In this document: in pieces, positions 1-7,397 of the stretch
How positions within the stretch are numbered: the first letter of the stretch is position 1
Layout: each line of letters opens with the position of its first letter
Made by a program: the position numbers and the translations under genes
Assembly: GCA_963841445.1 (NCBI GenBank)
Contig: CAWJCP010000002.1
Span: forward strand, 310,001-374,000
Source of the DNA: Mayfieldus sp963841445
Lineage (GTDB): Bacteria; Actinomycetota; Thermoleophilia; Solirubrobacterales; 70-9
Length of the DNA: 64,000 nucleotides
Direction: 5' to 3'
Notes under the pieces: generated by a model
Seen by the model: the letters and a program-made list of their open reading frames with translations, nothing else
Databases searched by the model: none
Told to the model about the DNA's origin: nothing

Positions 1-660
1 GAGCTCGAAGTCCATCGGCCCGGTCACATGGACCTGAGGGGGCCAGTCGCGCGGATACTCGAGCTGCGGGAAGGTTGCGACGAGCACCAGGCGCTCGCTC
101 ATCCCGCCGTGAAATCGCTCGGTGGGCCGCAGGCCGACCCGCGCGCGCTGCCGGTTGAGCTCCTCGCGCCCCTGGCGCAGGCCGATCTCCAGCAGCGGCG
201 TCGCACGGCGCCAGAGGGCGCGCCCGACCCGCGTGCGCGACGGCGCTAGGCCGGCGGCGAAGAACGGCATCCCCGGCTCATTGATCGGAAACAGGTGCGG
301 GACAAGCGTCGCGTGGCGCACTCCCGCGACCTCGGCGGCGAGGGTCGGCGCGAGGGTGAGGATGTCGCTGACCAGCGCGTCGGGCTTCCAGTCTCCCAGC
401 AGCGGCGCCAGCGCCTTGGCCGCGTCGGCGGCGCTCGCGTCCTCAGATCCGAAGGCCGGGGGAGGGAAGACCGTGTACTCCTCGGCGGCGGCGAAGCTGA
501 GCCCGAGCGCTTCGACCGGCTCCCGCCAGCGTGCCCAGGTCTCGACCACGACCTCGTGCCCGCGCTCCGCCAGCGCCCGTCCCAGAGCGATCGCCGGGAA
601 GGCGTGCCCGGCGTCGCCGAATGCGGCGACCATCAGGCGCAGCTTCGATCCCTCGCTCAA
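1..660 (-). CDS. GT1-type glycosyltransferase, N-terminal part (runs off left edge)
   Basis: Minus-strand reading frame open from about 660 to the window edge (220 codons), so only the acceptor-binding half is present. The protein begins with a short beta strand and the motif GDAGHAFPAIALGRAL (residues 15-30), then RGHEVVVETW. This is the nucleotide-sugar-dependent GT1/MGT layout, in which the early His serves as catalytic base. The TTG at 660 keeps the whole first strand (KLRLMVAAF); an ATG at 633 would cut it, so I prefer TTG although no strong ribosome-binding site is visible. It follows the SDR gene by 32 bp on the same strand and is probably co-transcribed. Family membership is seen in sequence; the sugar and acceptor cannot be told. 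Confidence 0.75.
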   Translation of the reverse strand, partial: MSEGSKLRLMVAAFGDAGHAFPAIALGRALAERGHEVVVETWARWREPVEALGLSFAAAEEYTVFPPPAFGSEDASAADAAKALAPLLGDWKPDALVSDILTLAPTLAAEVAGVRHATLVPHLFPINEPGMPFFAAGLAPSRTRVGRALWRRATPLLEIGLRQGREELNRQRARVGLRPTERFHGGMSERLVLVATFPQLEYPRDWPPQVHVTGPMDFEL

Positions 661-692
661 GGCCGGCGCTTCACGGCTGAGCCCGTCTTCGC

Positions 693-1421
693 CTAGGGGC
701 CTTCGCTGTCGCCCGGCCGGCTGAAGACGATCTCGGGAACCACCGTGTTCGGCGAGGTGCGCAGCAGGAAGCGCACCGCCTCCGCGAGGTCCTCGGGGCG
801 GATCATCTTCTCGGCCTCGACCTGCTCCTTGACGAAGTCGGTCATCGGCGTGTCGACGAACCCCGGCGCCAGCGCGGTGACCTGAATCCCGGCGTCGCCG
901 AACTCCTTCTGGGTCCCGACGCTGAAGTTGATCACCGCCGCCTTGGTCGCTGCGTAGACGGACAGCCACGCCTGCCCCGACTTGCCCGCTATCGATGCCG
1001 TGTTGACGATCAGCGCCTTGCCGTGCTCGGCGCCCGCCTCCTTCAGCATCGGCAGGGCCTCGCGCGTCGCGATGATGAGCGAGCGAAGGTTGACCCCGAG
1101 CTGCAGGTCGACGTGCTTGGTCTGGATCGAATCCATCGCGGATCCGATCCCGATCCCGGCGTTGTTGACCAGCACGTCGAGGCGCCCGTACCTATCGCGA
1201 TGCGCGGCGACCAGCTGCACGACGTCGTCCTCCTCGGCCATCTGGGCCGGCACGCTTTCGACCTCGAGCCCGTCCGAGCGCAACCCCTCGGCCGCTCCCT
1301 CCAGCTTCTCGGCCCGGCGCGCCGAGAGCGTCAGAGCGTAGCCATCCTCGCCGAGGGCGCGGGCGATCGCCAGCCCGATGCCGCTCGAACCCCCGGTCAC
1401 AAGCGCCGCACGATCCGCCAA
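693..1421 (-). CDS. SDR-family NAD(P)-dependent oxidoreductase
   Basis: 242 aa, the normal size of a classical short-chain dehydrogenase. The Rossmann motif TGGSSGIG lies at residues 9-16, NNAG at 86-89, and the catalytic set is S143, Y156 and K160 (YAATK). The start is a TTG at 1421, chosen because GAGAGGAGG sits about 7 nt upstream. The glycosyltransferase gene follows 32 bp downstream on the same strand, so the two may act on one product, perhaps a glycosylated alcohol or lipid. Substrate is not predictable from sequence. The likely promoter lies in the 90 bp between this gene and the divergent lipoprotein gene. Confidence 0.85.
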   Translation of the reverse strand: MADRAALVTGGSSGIGLAIARALGEDGYALTLSARRAEKLEGAAEGLRSDGLEVESVPAQMAEEDDVVQLVAAHRDRYGRLDVLVNNAGIGIGSAMDSIQTKHVDLQLGVNLRSLIIATREALPMLKEAGAEHGKALIVNTASIAGKSGQAWLSVYAATKAAVINFSVGTQKEFGDAGIQVTALAPGFVDTPMTDFVKEQVEAEKMIRPEDLAEAVRFLLRTSPNTVVPEIVFSRPGDSEGP

Positions 1422-1511
1422 GACGTCCTCCTCTCGCAGTTGGCGCGGACCCTATAGGGGGCGCCGTGGCACCGTCCTGGTGCCCGCTGTTCGCGATCGA
1501 GCCTCAATAAG

Positions 1512-2594
1512 ATGAGATCCGTGCGCTTCCCCCGAGTCGCCTCTCTCGCAGGGCTGCTTTGCCTTGCCGCCCTGCTGGTCGGCGGCTGCGGCGGCAGCTC
1601 CAGCTCCAGCGCCAGGGTCGAGGACCGGCCCGCCCCACCGACCAGCGATTTTCCCAGCGCCAATGGCAAGTCCCTGGCCGACGTCCTCAACCAGGCAAGC
1701 GCTCCTACCACCCTGGCGCTCACGCCCACCGAGCGGGTCTTCTACAAGGGGGAGAACCGGTTCGGCTTCGGAGTCTTCACTCGCAGCAAGCGCGAGCAGG
1801 TGCCCGACGCTCAGGTTGCGCTCTATGTGGCCAAAGCGCCGCCGCCCGGTCAGCTTCCGACTCCGAAGGCGAACGGAGCCAGCGCGAAGGGCGGCAGCCA
1901 GGGCCGCCTACAGGCCGCGCTGGGAAACCCGGCAAGTGGCCCGTATCCGGCCCGAGTCGAAAGCCTCGCGACCGAGCCGGCGTTCGAGGCCCAGACGACG
2001 GCCAACGACCCCGACGCCGGCAAGGTCGTCTACGTCAGCGACGTACCGCTGCCGAAGAACGGCGAATGGCGGGTCGGCGCTCTGATCAAGGAGAACGGCA
2101 AGCTGACCGCGACGATCCTTCCAAGCGCCGTCGTTGGGGAATTCACCACCATCCCGCGGGTCGGCCAGAAGCCGCCTCGGATCCATACCCCGACCCCGAA
2201 ATCGGTCGGAGGCGACCTGAGCAAGTTGACGACGCGGGTCCCGCCGGAGAGGATGAACAAGGTCGACTTCGCCGACGCGCTCGGAAAGAAGCCGATTGTG
2301 CTCTTGTTCGCGACCCCCCAGTTCTGCCAGAGTCGGGTCTGCGGCCCGGTGGTGGACATCGAGGCACAGGTGCAGCGCGATTACGGAGACAAGGCCGACT
2401 TCATCCACATGGAGATCTACAAAGACAACGATCCGGACAAGGGAGTGCGCCCGCAGGTGCGCGCCTTTGGCCTGCCCAGCGAGCCCTGGCTGTTCGTAAT
2501 CGACGGCAAGGGCGTGATCCGGACCGAGATCGAGGGCGCTTTCAACCTCAAGGAGCTGACCGACGCGGTGAAGGGGGTGACCGGGGGTGGCTGA
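1512..2594 (+). CDS. Lipoprotein with C-terminal thioredoxin-like domain
   Basis: 360 aa. A basic N-terminus, hydrophobic stretch and lipobox LVGGC put the lipidated Cys at residue 26, followed by a Ser/Gly-rich linker. Residues about 70-215 form an Ig-like region that may bind a partner. Residues about 255-355 read as a thioredoxin fold: a beta strand (PIVLLFATPQF), then C272-QSRV-C277, and a PWLFVIDGKG strand typical of TlpA/SCO1-like proteins. The two Cys are four residues apart rather than two, so thiol-disulfide activity is uncertain and metal (copper) binding as in SCO proteins is possible. It should sit on the outer face of the membrane. The HPt gene overlaps its end. Confidence 0.7.
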   Translation: MRSVRFPRVASLAGLLCLAALLVGGCGGSSSSSARVEDRPAPPTSDFPSANGKSLADVLNQASAPTTLALTPTERVFYKGENRFGFGVFTRSKREQVPDAQVALYVAKAPPPGQLPTPKANGASAKGGSQGRLQAALGNPASGPYPARVESLATEPAFEAQTTANDPDAGKVVYVSDVPLPKNGEWRVGALIKENGKLTATILPSAVVGEFTTIPRVGQKPPRIHTPTPKSVGGDLSKLTTRVPPERMNKVDFADALGKKPIVLLFATPQFCQSRVCGPVVDIEAQVQRDYGDKADFIHMEIYKDNDPDKGVRPQVRAFGLPSEPWLFVIDGKGVIRTEIEGAFNLKELTDAVKGVTGGG

Positions 2595-2946
2595 GGAGGT
2601 CGACACCAAGCTCTTCGAGTCGTTCGCCGAGGAGGCACGGCGGCGCTGCGACGTGATCGTCGCCGGGCTGGAGACCGGGACCACGGATTACGAGGCGCTG
2701 CGGGCCGAGTCGCACGCGCTGAAGGGGACCGCCGCGGTGGTCCAGCTGCAGCGGCTCTCCGAGCTCGCCGGGCTGATGGAGTCCGACCTCGCCGAGGCCG
2801 CGAAGACGGGCCAGCTGCGCGACAACCGCGTGGGCCAGCTCTCCGACGCGGCCAAGGCGCTCGCCGAAGGCGCCGAGGCAGCGGCGGCAGGGGGCGAAGA
2901 GCCCCCCGACGTGGGCCGCTCGCTGGCGCAGCTGTTCAGCGCCTGA
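2587..2946 (+). CDS. HPt-domain phosphotransfer protein
   Basis: 119 aa, starting at a GTG that overlaps the end of the lipoprotein gene by 8 bp, so the two are probably translationally coupled. The segment SHALKGTAAVVQ carries the HPt phospho-acceptor His at residue 43, inside a helical bundle pattern (residues 5-90). HPt proteins relay phosphoryl groups between hybrid histidine kinases and response regulators. No kinase or receiver gene is next to it, so its partners must lie elsewhere. The Ala/Glu-rich tail is probably disordered. Confidence 0.75.
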   Translation: MAEEVDTKLFESFAEEARRRCDVIVAGLETGTTDYEALRAESHALKGTAAVVQLQRLSELAGLMESDLAEAAKTGQLRDNRVGQLSDAAKALAEGAEAAAAGGEEPPDVGRSLAQLFSA

Positions 2947-2971
2947 GGCCGCGCTAGGCTCGGCGGCGCCC

Positions 2972-3045
2972 GGGCCGGTAGCTCAGTTGGTCAGAGCAGC
3001 GGACTCATAATCCGTCGGTCGGAGGTTCGAATCCTCCCCGGCCCA
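2972..3045 (+). tRNA. tRNA with CAT anticodon (elongator Met or Ile2)
   Basis: A complete 74-nt cloverleaf: acceptor GGGCCGG/CCGGCCC, D arm GCTC...GAGC, anticodon stem GCGGA/TCCGT with loop CTCATAA, T arm GGAGG-TTCGAAT-CCTCC, discriminator A. No CCA is encoded. G1 pairs with C72, so it is not an initiator tRNA. C34 leaves open elongator tRNA-Met or the lysidine-modified tRNA-Ile2; the D arm looks more Met-like. Its 3' 44 nt are repeated downstream at 4520, 5388 and 8371, which marks it as the anchor of the island that follows. Confidence 0.9.
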
Positions 3046-3046
3046 T
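3003..3046 (+). repeat. Putative attachment core (attL) inside tRNA-Met(CAT)
   Basis: The 44 nt from the anticodon loop to just past the discriminator base recur identically at 5388-5431, with two changes at 8371-8414 and with eight changes at 4520-4563. Starting in the anticodon loop and ending at the tRNA 3' end is the usual footprint of a tyrosine-integrase attachment site. The upstream half of the tRNA is unique to this copy. Confidence 0.75.
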
Positions 3047-3148
3047 GACCCACTTTTGCCGATGTTTTTGGCAAATGGCTCGAGTAGGCTGCGCGCGGGT
3101 CTGAAGGGGGCGGCTATGCGGAAACACACCTACGAGGGAGGACCGGAG

Positions 3149-4381
3149 ATGAGCGGCGCGCGACGCCTGGGAGCCGCGCTCGGAATGACCGGCCTGCTCT
3201 TTGCCCTCGTCTTTTCGACGCTCCTCTCGAGCGCGAGCGCGGCAGGGTCGAGCGGCACGAAGACCTTCACCTTCACCGGAGGCGAGCAGACTTTTGTCGC
3301 CCCCGACGGCGTCACCAGCCTCGACGTGACCGCGGTCGGGGCGACGGGAGGCGTCGGTGTCACTACAGGTGCATCCAATCCCCCCGGGGGCCACGGCGCT
3401 GTCGCGAGCGGCAAGTTGCCAGTGACGCCCGGGCAGGTCCTGTTCGTCGAGGTCGGTGGCAATGGGGCATCCGGCGGCAATCCGATCGGGGGATTCAACG
3501 GCGGCGCAGGCGGAGGAACGGGCGGGGGCATTCCCGGAGGGGGCGGCGGGGGCGCTACCGACATCCGCACGATCTCGACAGCGGCAGGCGGTGGCACGAA
3601 CCCCAGCCTCAACTCGCGCCTGCTCGTCGGCGGCGGCGGTGGCGGCGGCGGTGGCGACGGCCTTGGTTTTGCCGGAGGCGCCGGAGGCCAGGCTGGATCG
3701 CCGGCTCTGCATGGCGACGGAAACCGCGGCACTGACGGGGTTGGCAACGGTTCAGACGTGAAAGGTGGTGCGGGGGGCTCCGGCGGGACAAACCAATACT
3801 CGCTCGGTCAGGGTTTTTCGGGTATCGGGATTGGCTGCGATTGCGGCACCGGTGGCGGCGGTGGTGGCGGACTCTTCGGCGGCATAGGCGGGGATCCCGG
3901 TTTTGGACCCGGCACGGGGCCACCCAGAAGCGGCGGTGGTGGCGGAGGCGGCGGTGGTTCCTCCGGTTTCGCGAGCACCGCGAGCACCACTTCGATGGCC
4001 ACCGACACCAGCGGAACGGGGCGAGTCACGATTGCCTGGAAGGCCGGCAACCCTAACGCCAGCGGGCTCAAGTTCGGCAAGGTGAAGCTGAACCGCAAGA
4101 AGGGGACCGCGACTCTGCCAGTGACGGTGCCCGGAACCGGCACCCTCTCGATCGGCGGCAAGGGCCTGGTCAAGAAGCGCCCCGCCTTGGCCCGGGCAGC
4201 GGCGATTGCCCGCCAGATCACCGAGGCCGGCAACTACAAGCTGAAGGTGAAGCCGAAGGGCAAGAGCAAGCGCAAGCTCTTTTCCACGGGCAGGCTCAAG
4301 GTGAAGGCCGTGGTGAGCTTCAAGCCGACCAGCGGCGACAAGGTCTCCGACACCAAGCGGATCAAGCTGAGGAAGAACTAG
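3149..4381 (+). CDS. Secreted glycine-rich protein
   Basis: 410 aa from the ATG at 3149, which has GGGAGG about 8 nt upstream; an ATG at 3116 is less well placed. A signal peptide spans about residues 1-32 (Ala-rich cleavage site ending SASA). Then comes a beta strand with TFVAPDGVTSLDVTAVGA, typical of the start of bacterial glycine-rich domains, and about 220 residues with Gly runs up to nine long. Two nearby Cys (CDC) interrupt the Gly region. The last 100 residues are basic (Lys/Arg-rich beta segments, FKPTSGDKVSDTK), perhaps a wall-binding or structural domain. It is the first cargo gene after the tRNA and ends about 30 bp before the first repeat unit. Function unknown; adhesion or matrix roles are guesses. 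Confidence 0.75.
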   Translation: MSGARRLGAALGMTGLLFALVFSTLLSSASAAGSSGTKTFTFTGGEQTFVAPDGVTSLDVTAVGATGGVGVTTGASNPPGGHGAVASGKLPVTPGQVLFVEVGGNGASGGNPIGGFNGGAGGGTGGGIPGGGGGGATDIRTISTAAGGGTNPSLNSRLLVGGGGGGGGGDGLGFAGGAGGQAGSPALHGDGNRGTDGVGNGSDVKGGAGGSGGTNQYSLGQGFSGIGIGCDCGTGGGGGGGLFGGIGGDPGFGPGTGPPRSGGGGGGGGGSSGFASTASTTSMATDTSGTGRVTIAWKAGNPNASGLKFGKVKLNRKKGTATLPVTVPGTGTLSIGGKGLVKKRPALARAAAIARQITEAGNYKLKVKPKGKSKRKLFSTGRLKVKAVVSFKPTSGDKVSDTKRIKLRKN

Positions 4382-4406
4382 GCGCCGGGGACGCTTGCCG
4401 ACGACC

Positions 4407-4439
4407 GTCGGGGACTTCGTCCCGAACTTTGTCCCCGAC
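4407..4439 (+). repeat. 9-bp inverted repeat at the start of repeat unit 1
   Basis: GTCGGGGAC (4407-4415) and GTCCCCGAC (4431-4439) are perfect complements around a 15-nt loop. It lies 26 bp past the Gly-rich gene and could weakly terminate transcription, although no T-run follows. The left arm is absent from the other two units, so it may be accidental. Confidence 0.35.
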
Positions 4440-4563
4440 TCCACCGAACTCCTTGGACTCAATCGATCCCAAGCGATCGGTTCAGCCACGATCGAAGTCC
4501 TCAGACGCGATCCTGAGCCACTCATAATCCGCCACGCCTAGGTTCGAGTCCTACCCGGCCCAT
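4413..4563 (+). repeat. Island repeat unit 1: integrase-tail-like block plus diverged tRNA 3' end
   Basis: 151 bp made of a 107-bp block (4413-4519) and a 44-nt tRNA-end copy (4520-4563). It aligns without gaps to units at 5281-5431 and 8264-8414. Read in the + frame from 4413 it encodes DFVPNFVPDSTELL and continues without a stop to the tRNA part. The tRNA copy differs from the intact gene at eight sites, and one T-stem pair is changed on both sides, so it may derive from a different tRNA allele. The 5' half of the tRNA is missing, so it is not a tRNA gene. I read it as a relic right-hand element end. Confidence 0.7.
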
Positions 4564-4647
4564 CGGAAAAGACCAGTAAATCGCCACCGCCGAGACCCCT
4601 TGGACAGAGCGACACCCAAAGGGTCTCAGCGGCCCTCAGAAACGTTC

Positions 4648-5130
4648 CTAGCCGAGGCAGACCACGTAGACGGTTGGGTTTGCCGGCAACTGAGGGGCAG
4701 TGTTGGCCCAGATGACTCGCCAGCCGGTGAACGTCCCGCCCTGGGTTGCGCCCGTGGTGGTGCCGGTCACCGGACGCGAATCTTCGATGAACACACCGTT
4801 GATGCTGGGATCGGACAGGCCGCCTCCCGCGATCGCCTTCTTGCCGGCCGGGCAGCTCGCTGTGGCTCCGCCGACGTCTCCAGGGTCGATCGTTGGAACA
4901 GGTTGGTTAAGGGCGGTGATATCGACGTTCGTGCTAGCGATCGCGCCAGTTGCGATCTTGGCAGCGGTCACAGCACCGTCCTTGATCTTCTTCGTCGTCA
5001 CGGCGTTTTTCTTCAGCTGCCTACTGCCGATCTTCTTCGCCGCGTAGGCGGTGCCGCCAAGGGCAACGATCAGCGCGATCAGCGCGACGATCATCGCCGG
5101 CGACGGCCGGAGTACGTGAAGCCTCTTCAT
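4648..5130 (-). CDS. Small secreted or membrane-anchored protein
   Basis: 160 aa. The N-terminus MKRLHVLRPSPAM is followed by a hydrophobic segment (residues 13-31, VALIALIVALGGTAYAA), a signal peptide or anchor. Next is a Lys-rich, repetitive stretch (SRQLKKNAVTTKKIKDGAVTAAKIATGAI) and then a Cys-containing C-terminal domain (TASCPAGKKAIAGGG ... YVVCLG) whose two Cys could form a disulfide outside the cell. I have met this architecture as a multi-copy family in Thermoleophilia-like genomes, but its function is unknown. It is the only gene between repeat units 1 and 2 and points against the Gly-rich gene. Confidence 0.65.
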   Translation of the reverse strand: MKRLHVLRPSPAMIVALIALIVALGGTAYAAKKIGSRQLKKNAVTTKKIKDGAVTAAKIATGAIASTNVDITALNQPVPTIDPGDVGGATASCPAGKKAIAGGGLSDPSINGVFIEDSRPVTGTTTGATQGGTFTGWRVIWANTAPQLPANPTVYVVCLG

Positions 5131-5280
5131 TTACATCCTCCTGCGTGCGGTTGAGCCAAGAGCTCCCGGATGAGGTATCTAGGCCTTCCCGAACGCTCGA
5201 GACGAAGGGGCCACCCTATGAGCGTCGGGAGGTTCACACAAGCGCACTATTTGAGTTTTGCTTGACCTTGGAAGGGGCGA

Positions 5281-5431
5281 AACCTTGTCCCGAAGTTTGT
5301 CCCCGACTCCACCCGACTCCTTGGACTGAGTCGATCTCAGACCTCCGTTTCAGGCATGATCGAGCGCCTCGGACGGCATCCAGGGCCACTCATAATCCGT
5401 CGGTCGGAGGTTCGAATCCTCCCCGGCCCAT
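5281..5431 (+). repeat. Island repeat unit 2: integrase-tail-like block plus perfect tRNA 3' end
   Basis: A 107-bp block (5281-5387) followed by a 44-nt copy (5388-5431) identical to the 3' end of tRNA 2972-3045. The block reads NLVPKFVPDSTRLLGLSRSQ in the + frame and stays open through the tRNA part to a TAA at 5431. It aligns to units 1 and 3 with no gaps. It lacks the tRNA 5' half. Identity of the core suggests this is the youngest or best maintained attachment site. Confidence 0.75.
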
Positions 5432-5611
5432 AAGAGCCCTCGCAGTCGAGTCCAAACGGATGAACTTCTCCGACAGCTGTCCGGACTCCACCATGCCCCA
5501 GTTCCCGTCATCCGCGTGCCAACGACAACTCGGTCGTCCCCGGGCCGAGTAGTCCCGTGTCTTCCAAGCCCCGAAGACACGCCGCACGATCTCGACCTTT
5601 TGCTGCGACAT
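5432..5611 (-). pseudogene. Truncated SnoaL/NTF2-like gene remnant
   Basis: From 5611 the minus strand reads MSQQKVEIVRRVFGAWKTRDYSA, the characteristic start of SnoaL-like proteins of this phylum, and later WHADDGNWGMVESG, another piece of that fold. The middle is missing or shifted, and the frame runs into the tRNA-end copy of unit 2 instead of completing the roughly 130-residue domain. It looks like a gene cut by recombination at the attachment site. No intact gene is seen between here and 5800. Confidence 0.45.
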
Positions 5612-5799
5612 CGCCGCCAGTATCTCGCCTTGCCTCGTGGCCCGCCAGGGCCACGGGCCCCAGGAGTCGTGGCACTTCGTTGTGTGCCTTGGCCCATGAG
5701 ACGTTCAGGACGGAACGAGCGATTGAGGGTCTTCAGCTGTCCACTCTGCAGATACTTCCGCCGCGAGCCGAGCATTCCCGATCCGTCGCTCGTTGTCAC

Positions 5800-6270
5800 C
5801 TAGCGAGCTGAAGCCAGCTCGGCCCATGCAAGGGGCGGGCGCGACCTACGAAGCTCGAACCAGACCCGAGTTACGCCATCTTGCCGAGTGGCGCCCCAGC
5901 TCTCCGCAATGGCATTGAGGAGACGAAAGCCGAGGGCGCCCGTCCGGGTTTCGATCCGGTCATCGCGGGCCCTGAACTCCCTTCCCGAATCAATGACTCC
6001 CACCTGAACTATCTGCGACCGAACTATTACCTTGAGTCCAATCGCCTGGTCGGGCTCCAAATCGGCGTCTTGGACCCTGTTTGTGACCAAATCGCTGACG
6101 AGCATGACGAGATTGGCGAAAGTCGGCTGGCCAAGCGTCTGCCGCAGCGGAGCCAGTGCGGCCCTTGCCCGCGCCGGAGCTTTCGGGGTCGCAAGCAATC
6201 GCTCGGTCACGCTCGGCGGCTTGGAAACCCCCGCCTTTGTCGAGGCGCTTGCCCCAATAGGAGCCGCCAC
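5800..6270 (-). CDS. RsbW/SpoIIAB-like HATPase (anti-sigma-type) protein
   Basis: 156 aa from a GTG 2 nt after the stop of the preceding gene. Residues about 30-145 match the small GHKL ATPase fold of anti-sigma kinases: an N-box-like helix VMLVSDLVTN, where Asp replaces the usual catalytic Glu; a G1 box VIDSGREF; and a C-terminal GFRLLNAIAESWGATR ... TRVWFEL as in RsbW-like proteins. The Asp change and non-canonical surroundings suggest altered or weak kinase activity. It is the last gene of the six-gene minus-strand cluster in the island, which carries no sigma factor or anti-anti-sigma gene, so the partner is unknown. Confidence 0.65.
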   Translation of the reverse strand: MAAPIGASASTKAGVSKPPSVTERLLATPKAPARARAALAPLRQTLGQPTFANLVMLVSDLVTNRVQDADLEPDQAIGLKVIVRSQIVQVGVIDSGREFRARDDRIETRTGALGFRLLNAIAESWGATRQDGVTRVWFELRRSRPPLAWAELASAR

Positions 6271-6271
6271 C

Positions 6272-6649
6272 TTACCGGTTGCTTCCCAGCGCCTTTCGAA
6301 CTCGCTTGTAAAGCCAGTCGTCGGCAGGGCGGCGGGGCACGCTACGTGAGCGGGTGCGGTCTTCGTGCTCGCGCACCGCTTGCATGACGCCGGCGAGCCT
6401 TTCCGCTGAGGTTTTGGCGTCGTCTACCGGCCCTGGAGCATCGTAGGTTTCGGCGAGCAGCCGTGAGGCTTCGATCGACTTGGTTCGCTGCGCGACGTCG
6501 GGCAGATAGGACCACGCAAAAAGCCACAGTGCCGACCGCTCCTCCTCGCTTAGGGCCGTGGAGTTGAGCTCTGCCTCAATCTGCTCAAACGTGGCGCCCG
6601 CCTCCATGCGCTCCGTTATTTGATCCCGTAATACGACCAGCTTGTCCAT
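6272..6649 (-). CDS. 'ALWLxAWS' small protein, long paralogue
   Basis: 125 aa, start ATG at 6649 with AAGGAG 5 nt upstream. Residues 1-50 (FEQIEAELNSTALSEEERSALWLFAWS) are clearly homologous to the protein at 7398-7598 (FDEIEDRIEGMSASDDEKAALWLLAWS), a helical acidic domain ending in a Trp-rich motif. This copy adds a charged helical extension of about 70 residues. I recognise the motif from uncharacterised actinobacterial proteins but know no function. It sits 8 bp from the DUF2294 gene upstream and 1 bp from the HATPase gene, so all are likely one transcript. Confidence 0.7.
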   Translation of the reverse strand: MDKLVVLRDQITERMEAGATFEQIEAELNSTALSEEERSALWLFAWSYLPDVAQRTKSIEASRLLAETYDAPGPVDDAKTSAERLAGVMQAVREHEDRTRSRSVPRRPADDWLYKRVRKALGSNR

Positions 6650-6657
6650 GTGTCTCC

Positions 6658-7119
6658 TTAGTTTTCCCGCCCTAGGCCTTGCGCACGTTCATTCGCGCCC
6701 TTTGGAGTGGCGGTGTTTGCGATCGCTGACCTCTGGCTTCGCTCAAAGCTCTCCATCTCGGTCCGAGGCTCCCCGGCCATGAGGAATATCTCGACCGCAA
6801 CCTCGTTCTCCAGGTGGGTCTCGGACAGAAATGACTCCACTTTGTCGCCCGTAGCCTGCTCGACCACCGCCGAGAAGTCCTCCCCTGAGAGCTGTTGAAA
6901 GCGGCGGCGTGAATGCTGAATCGCCTCAGCGTCGCCATGGCTAATCAGCATCTTCTCGGCCGGGGTAAATGTCTCGCGCAGCACCACCATGACAATTTCG
7001 CCGGGAATCACGTACGCGCGGGCCTGCTTGGGGGCGACTCCGTAGTACTCGGCCTGAAGCAGCGCGATCCGATCCGCAATACGGGTCTCGAGTTCGCTTG
7101 CCCCACTCGAGTCAGTCAT
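6658..7119 (-). CDS. DUF2294 (PF10057)-family protein, copy B
   Basis: 153 aa. The core YGVAPKQARAYVIPGEIVMV ... FTPAEKMLISHGD ... VEQATGDKVESFLS ... VAVEIFLM follows the DUF2294 pattern, including the L-x-E-TFTPAEK segment and the closing beta strand. It is a paralogue of the protein at 7708-8148. DUF2294 was renamed after MpsC of the staphylococcal mpsABC locus, but these soluble-looking proteins have no membrane segments and no mpsA/B neighbours. Its start codon overlaps the zinc-ribbon stop by 4 bp (ATGA), indicating coupling. The polar tail of about 40 residues is variable. Confidence 0.7.
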   Translation of the reverse strand: MTDSSGASELETRIADRIALLQAEYYGVAPKQARAYVIPGEIVMVVLRETFTPAEKMLISHGDAEAIQHSRRRFQQLSGEDFSAVVEQATGDKVESFLSETHLENEVAVEIFLMAGEPRTEMESFERSQRSAIANTATPKGANERAQGLGREN

Positions 7120-7328
7120 GACACGCCCTTCGACGCGATGGCGGTTGCATTCGGGTTCCCGGCCTCCACACGGGCGTCAAGCCAGCGGGCGTCGAGCGGG
7201 ATCGACCTGAGGCCGTGCAGCGACAAGGCCAAGGCGCCCCCGCATCGCGGGCAGCGACGCTCCTTGGTCGCTCCGTCACCCGGGGTGTAGAACCGGTGCC
7301 CGCAGTCCGAGCACGCGTGAAGATTCAT
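7116..7328 (-). CDS. Small zinc-ribbon protein
   Basis: 70 aa, ATG at 7328 preceded by GGAAGGAG. The pairs CSDC (residues 6-9) and CPRC (26-29) form a four-Cys zinc ribbon within the first 35 residues, giving a rubredoxin/FmdB-like knuckle; the rest (LRSIPLDARWLDARVEAG) is amphipathic. It overlaps the DUF2294 copy B start by 4 bp. It may be a nucleic-acid-binding or protein-binding partner of the cluster. No family assignment beyond zinc ribbon. Confidence 0.65.
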   Translation of the reverse strand: MNLHACSDCGHRFYTPGDGATKERRCPRCGGALALSLHGLRSIPLDARWLDARVEAGNPNATAIASKGVS

Positions 7329-7397
7329 CGTGGCTCCTTCCTCAGATCAGGGGGGAAGGAGGCGATTCGGTCCCGCTGCGAATCTGATGGCCGGGCA

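Noticed and set aside
3450..4000. Poly-Gly region as a tandem-repeat misassembly
   Set aside because: The codons vary along the stretch and both flanks stay in frame, so it looks like a true low-complexity protein region.
4407..4439. Inverted repeat as a dedicated terminator of the Gly-rich gene
   Set aside because: No T-run follows and the arms belong to the repeat unit, so I list it only as a repeat.
5350..5799. Short proteins ending in GGFEPPTDGL or containing AGEDSNLRPTD near each tRNA-end copy
   Set aside because: These are well-known false translations of the reverse strand of tRNA sequence.
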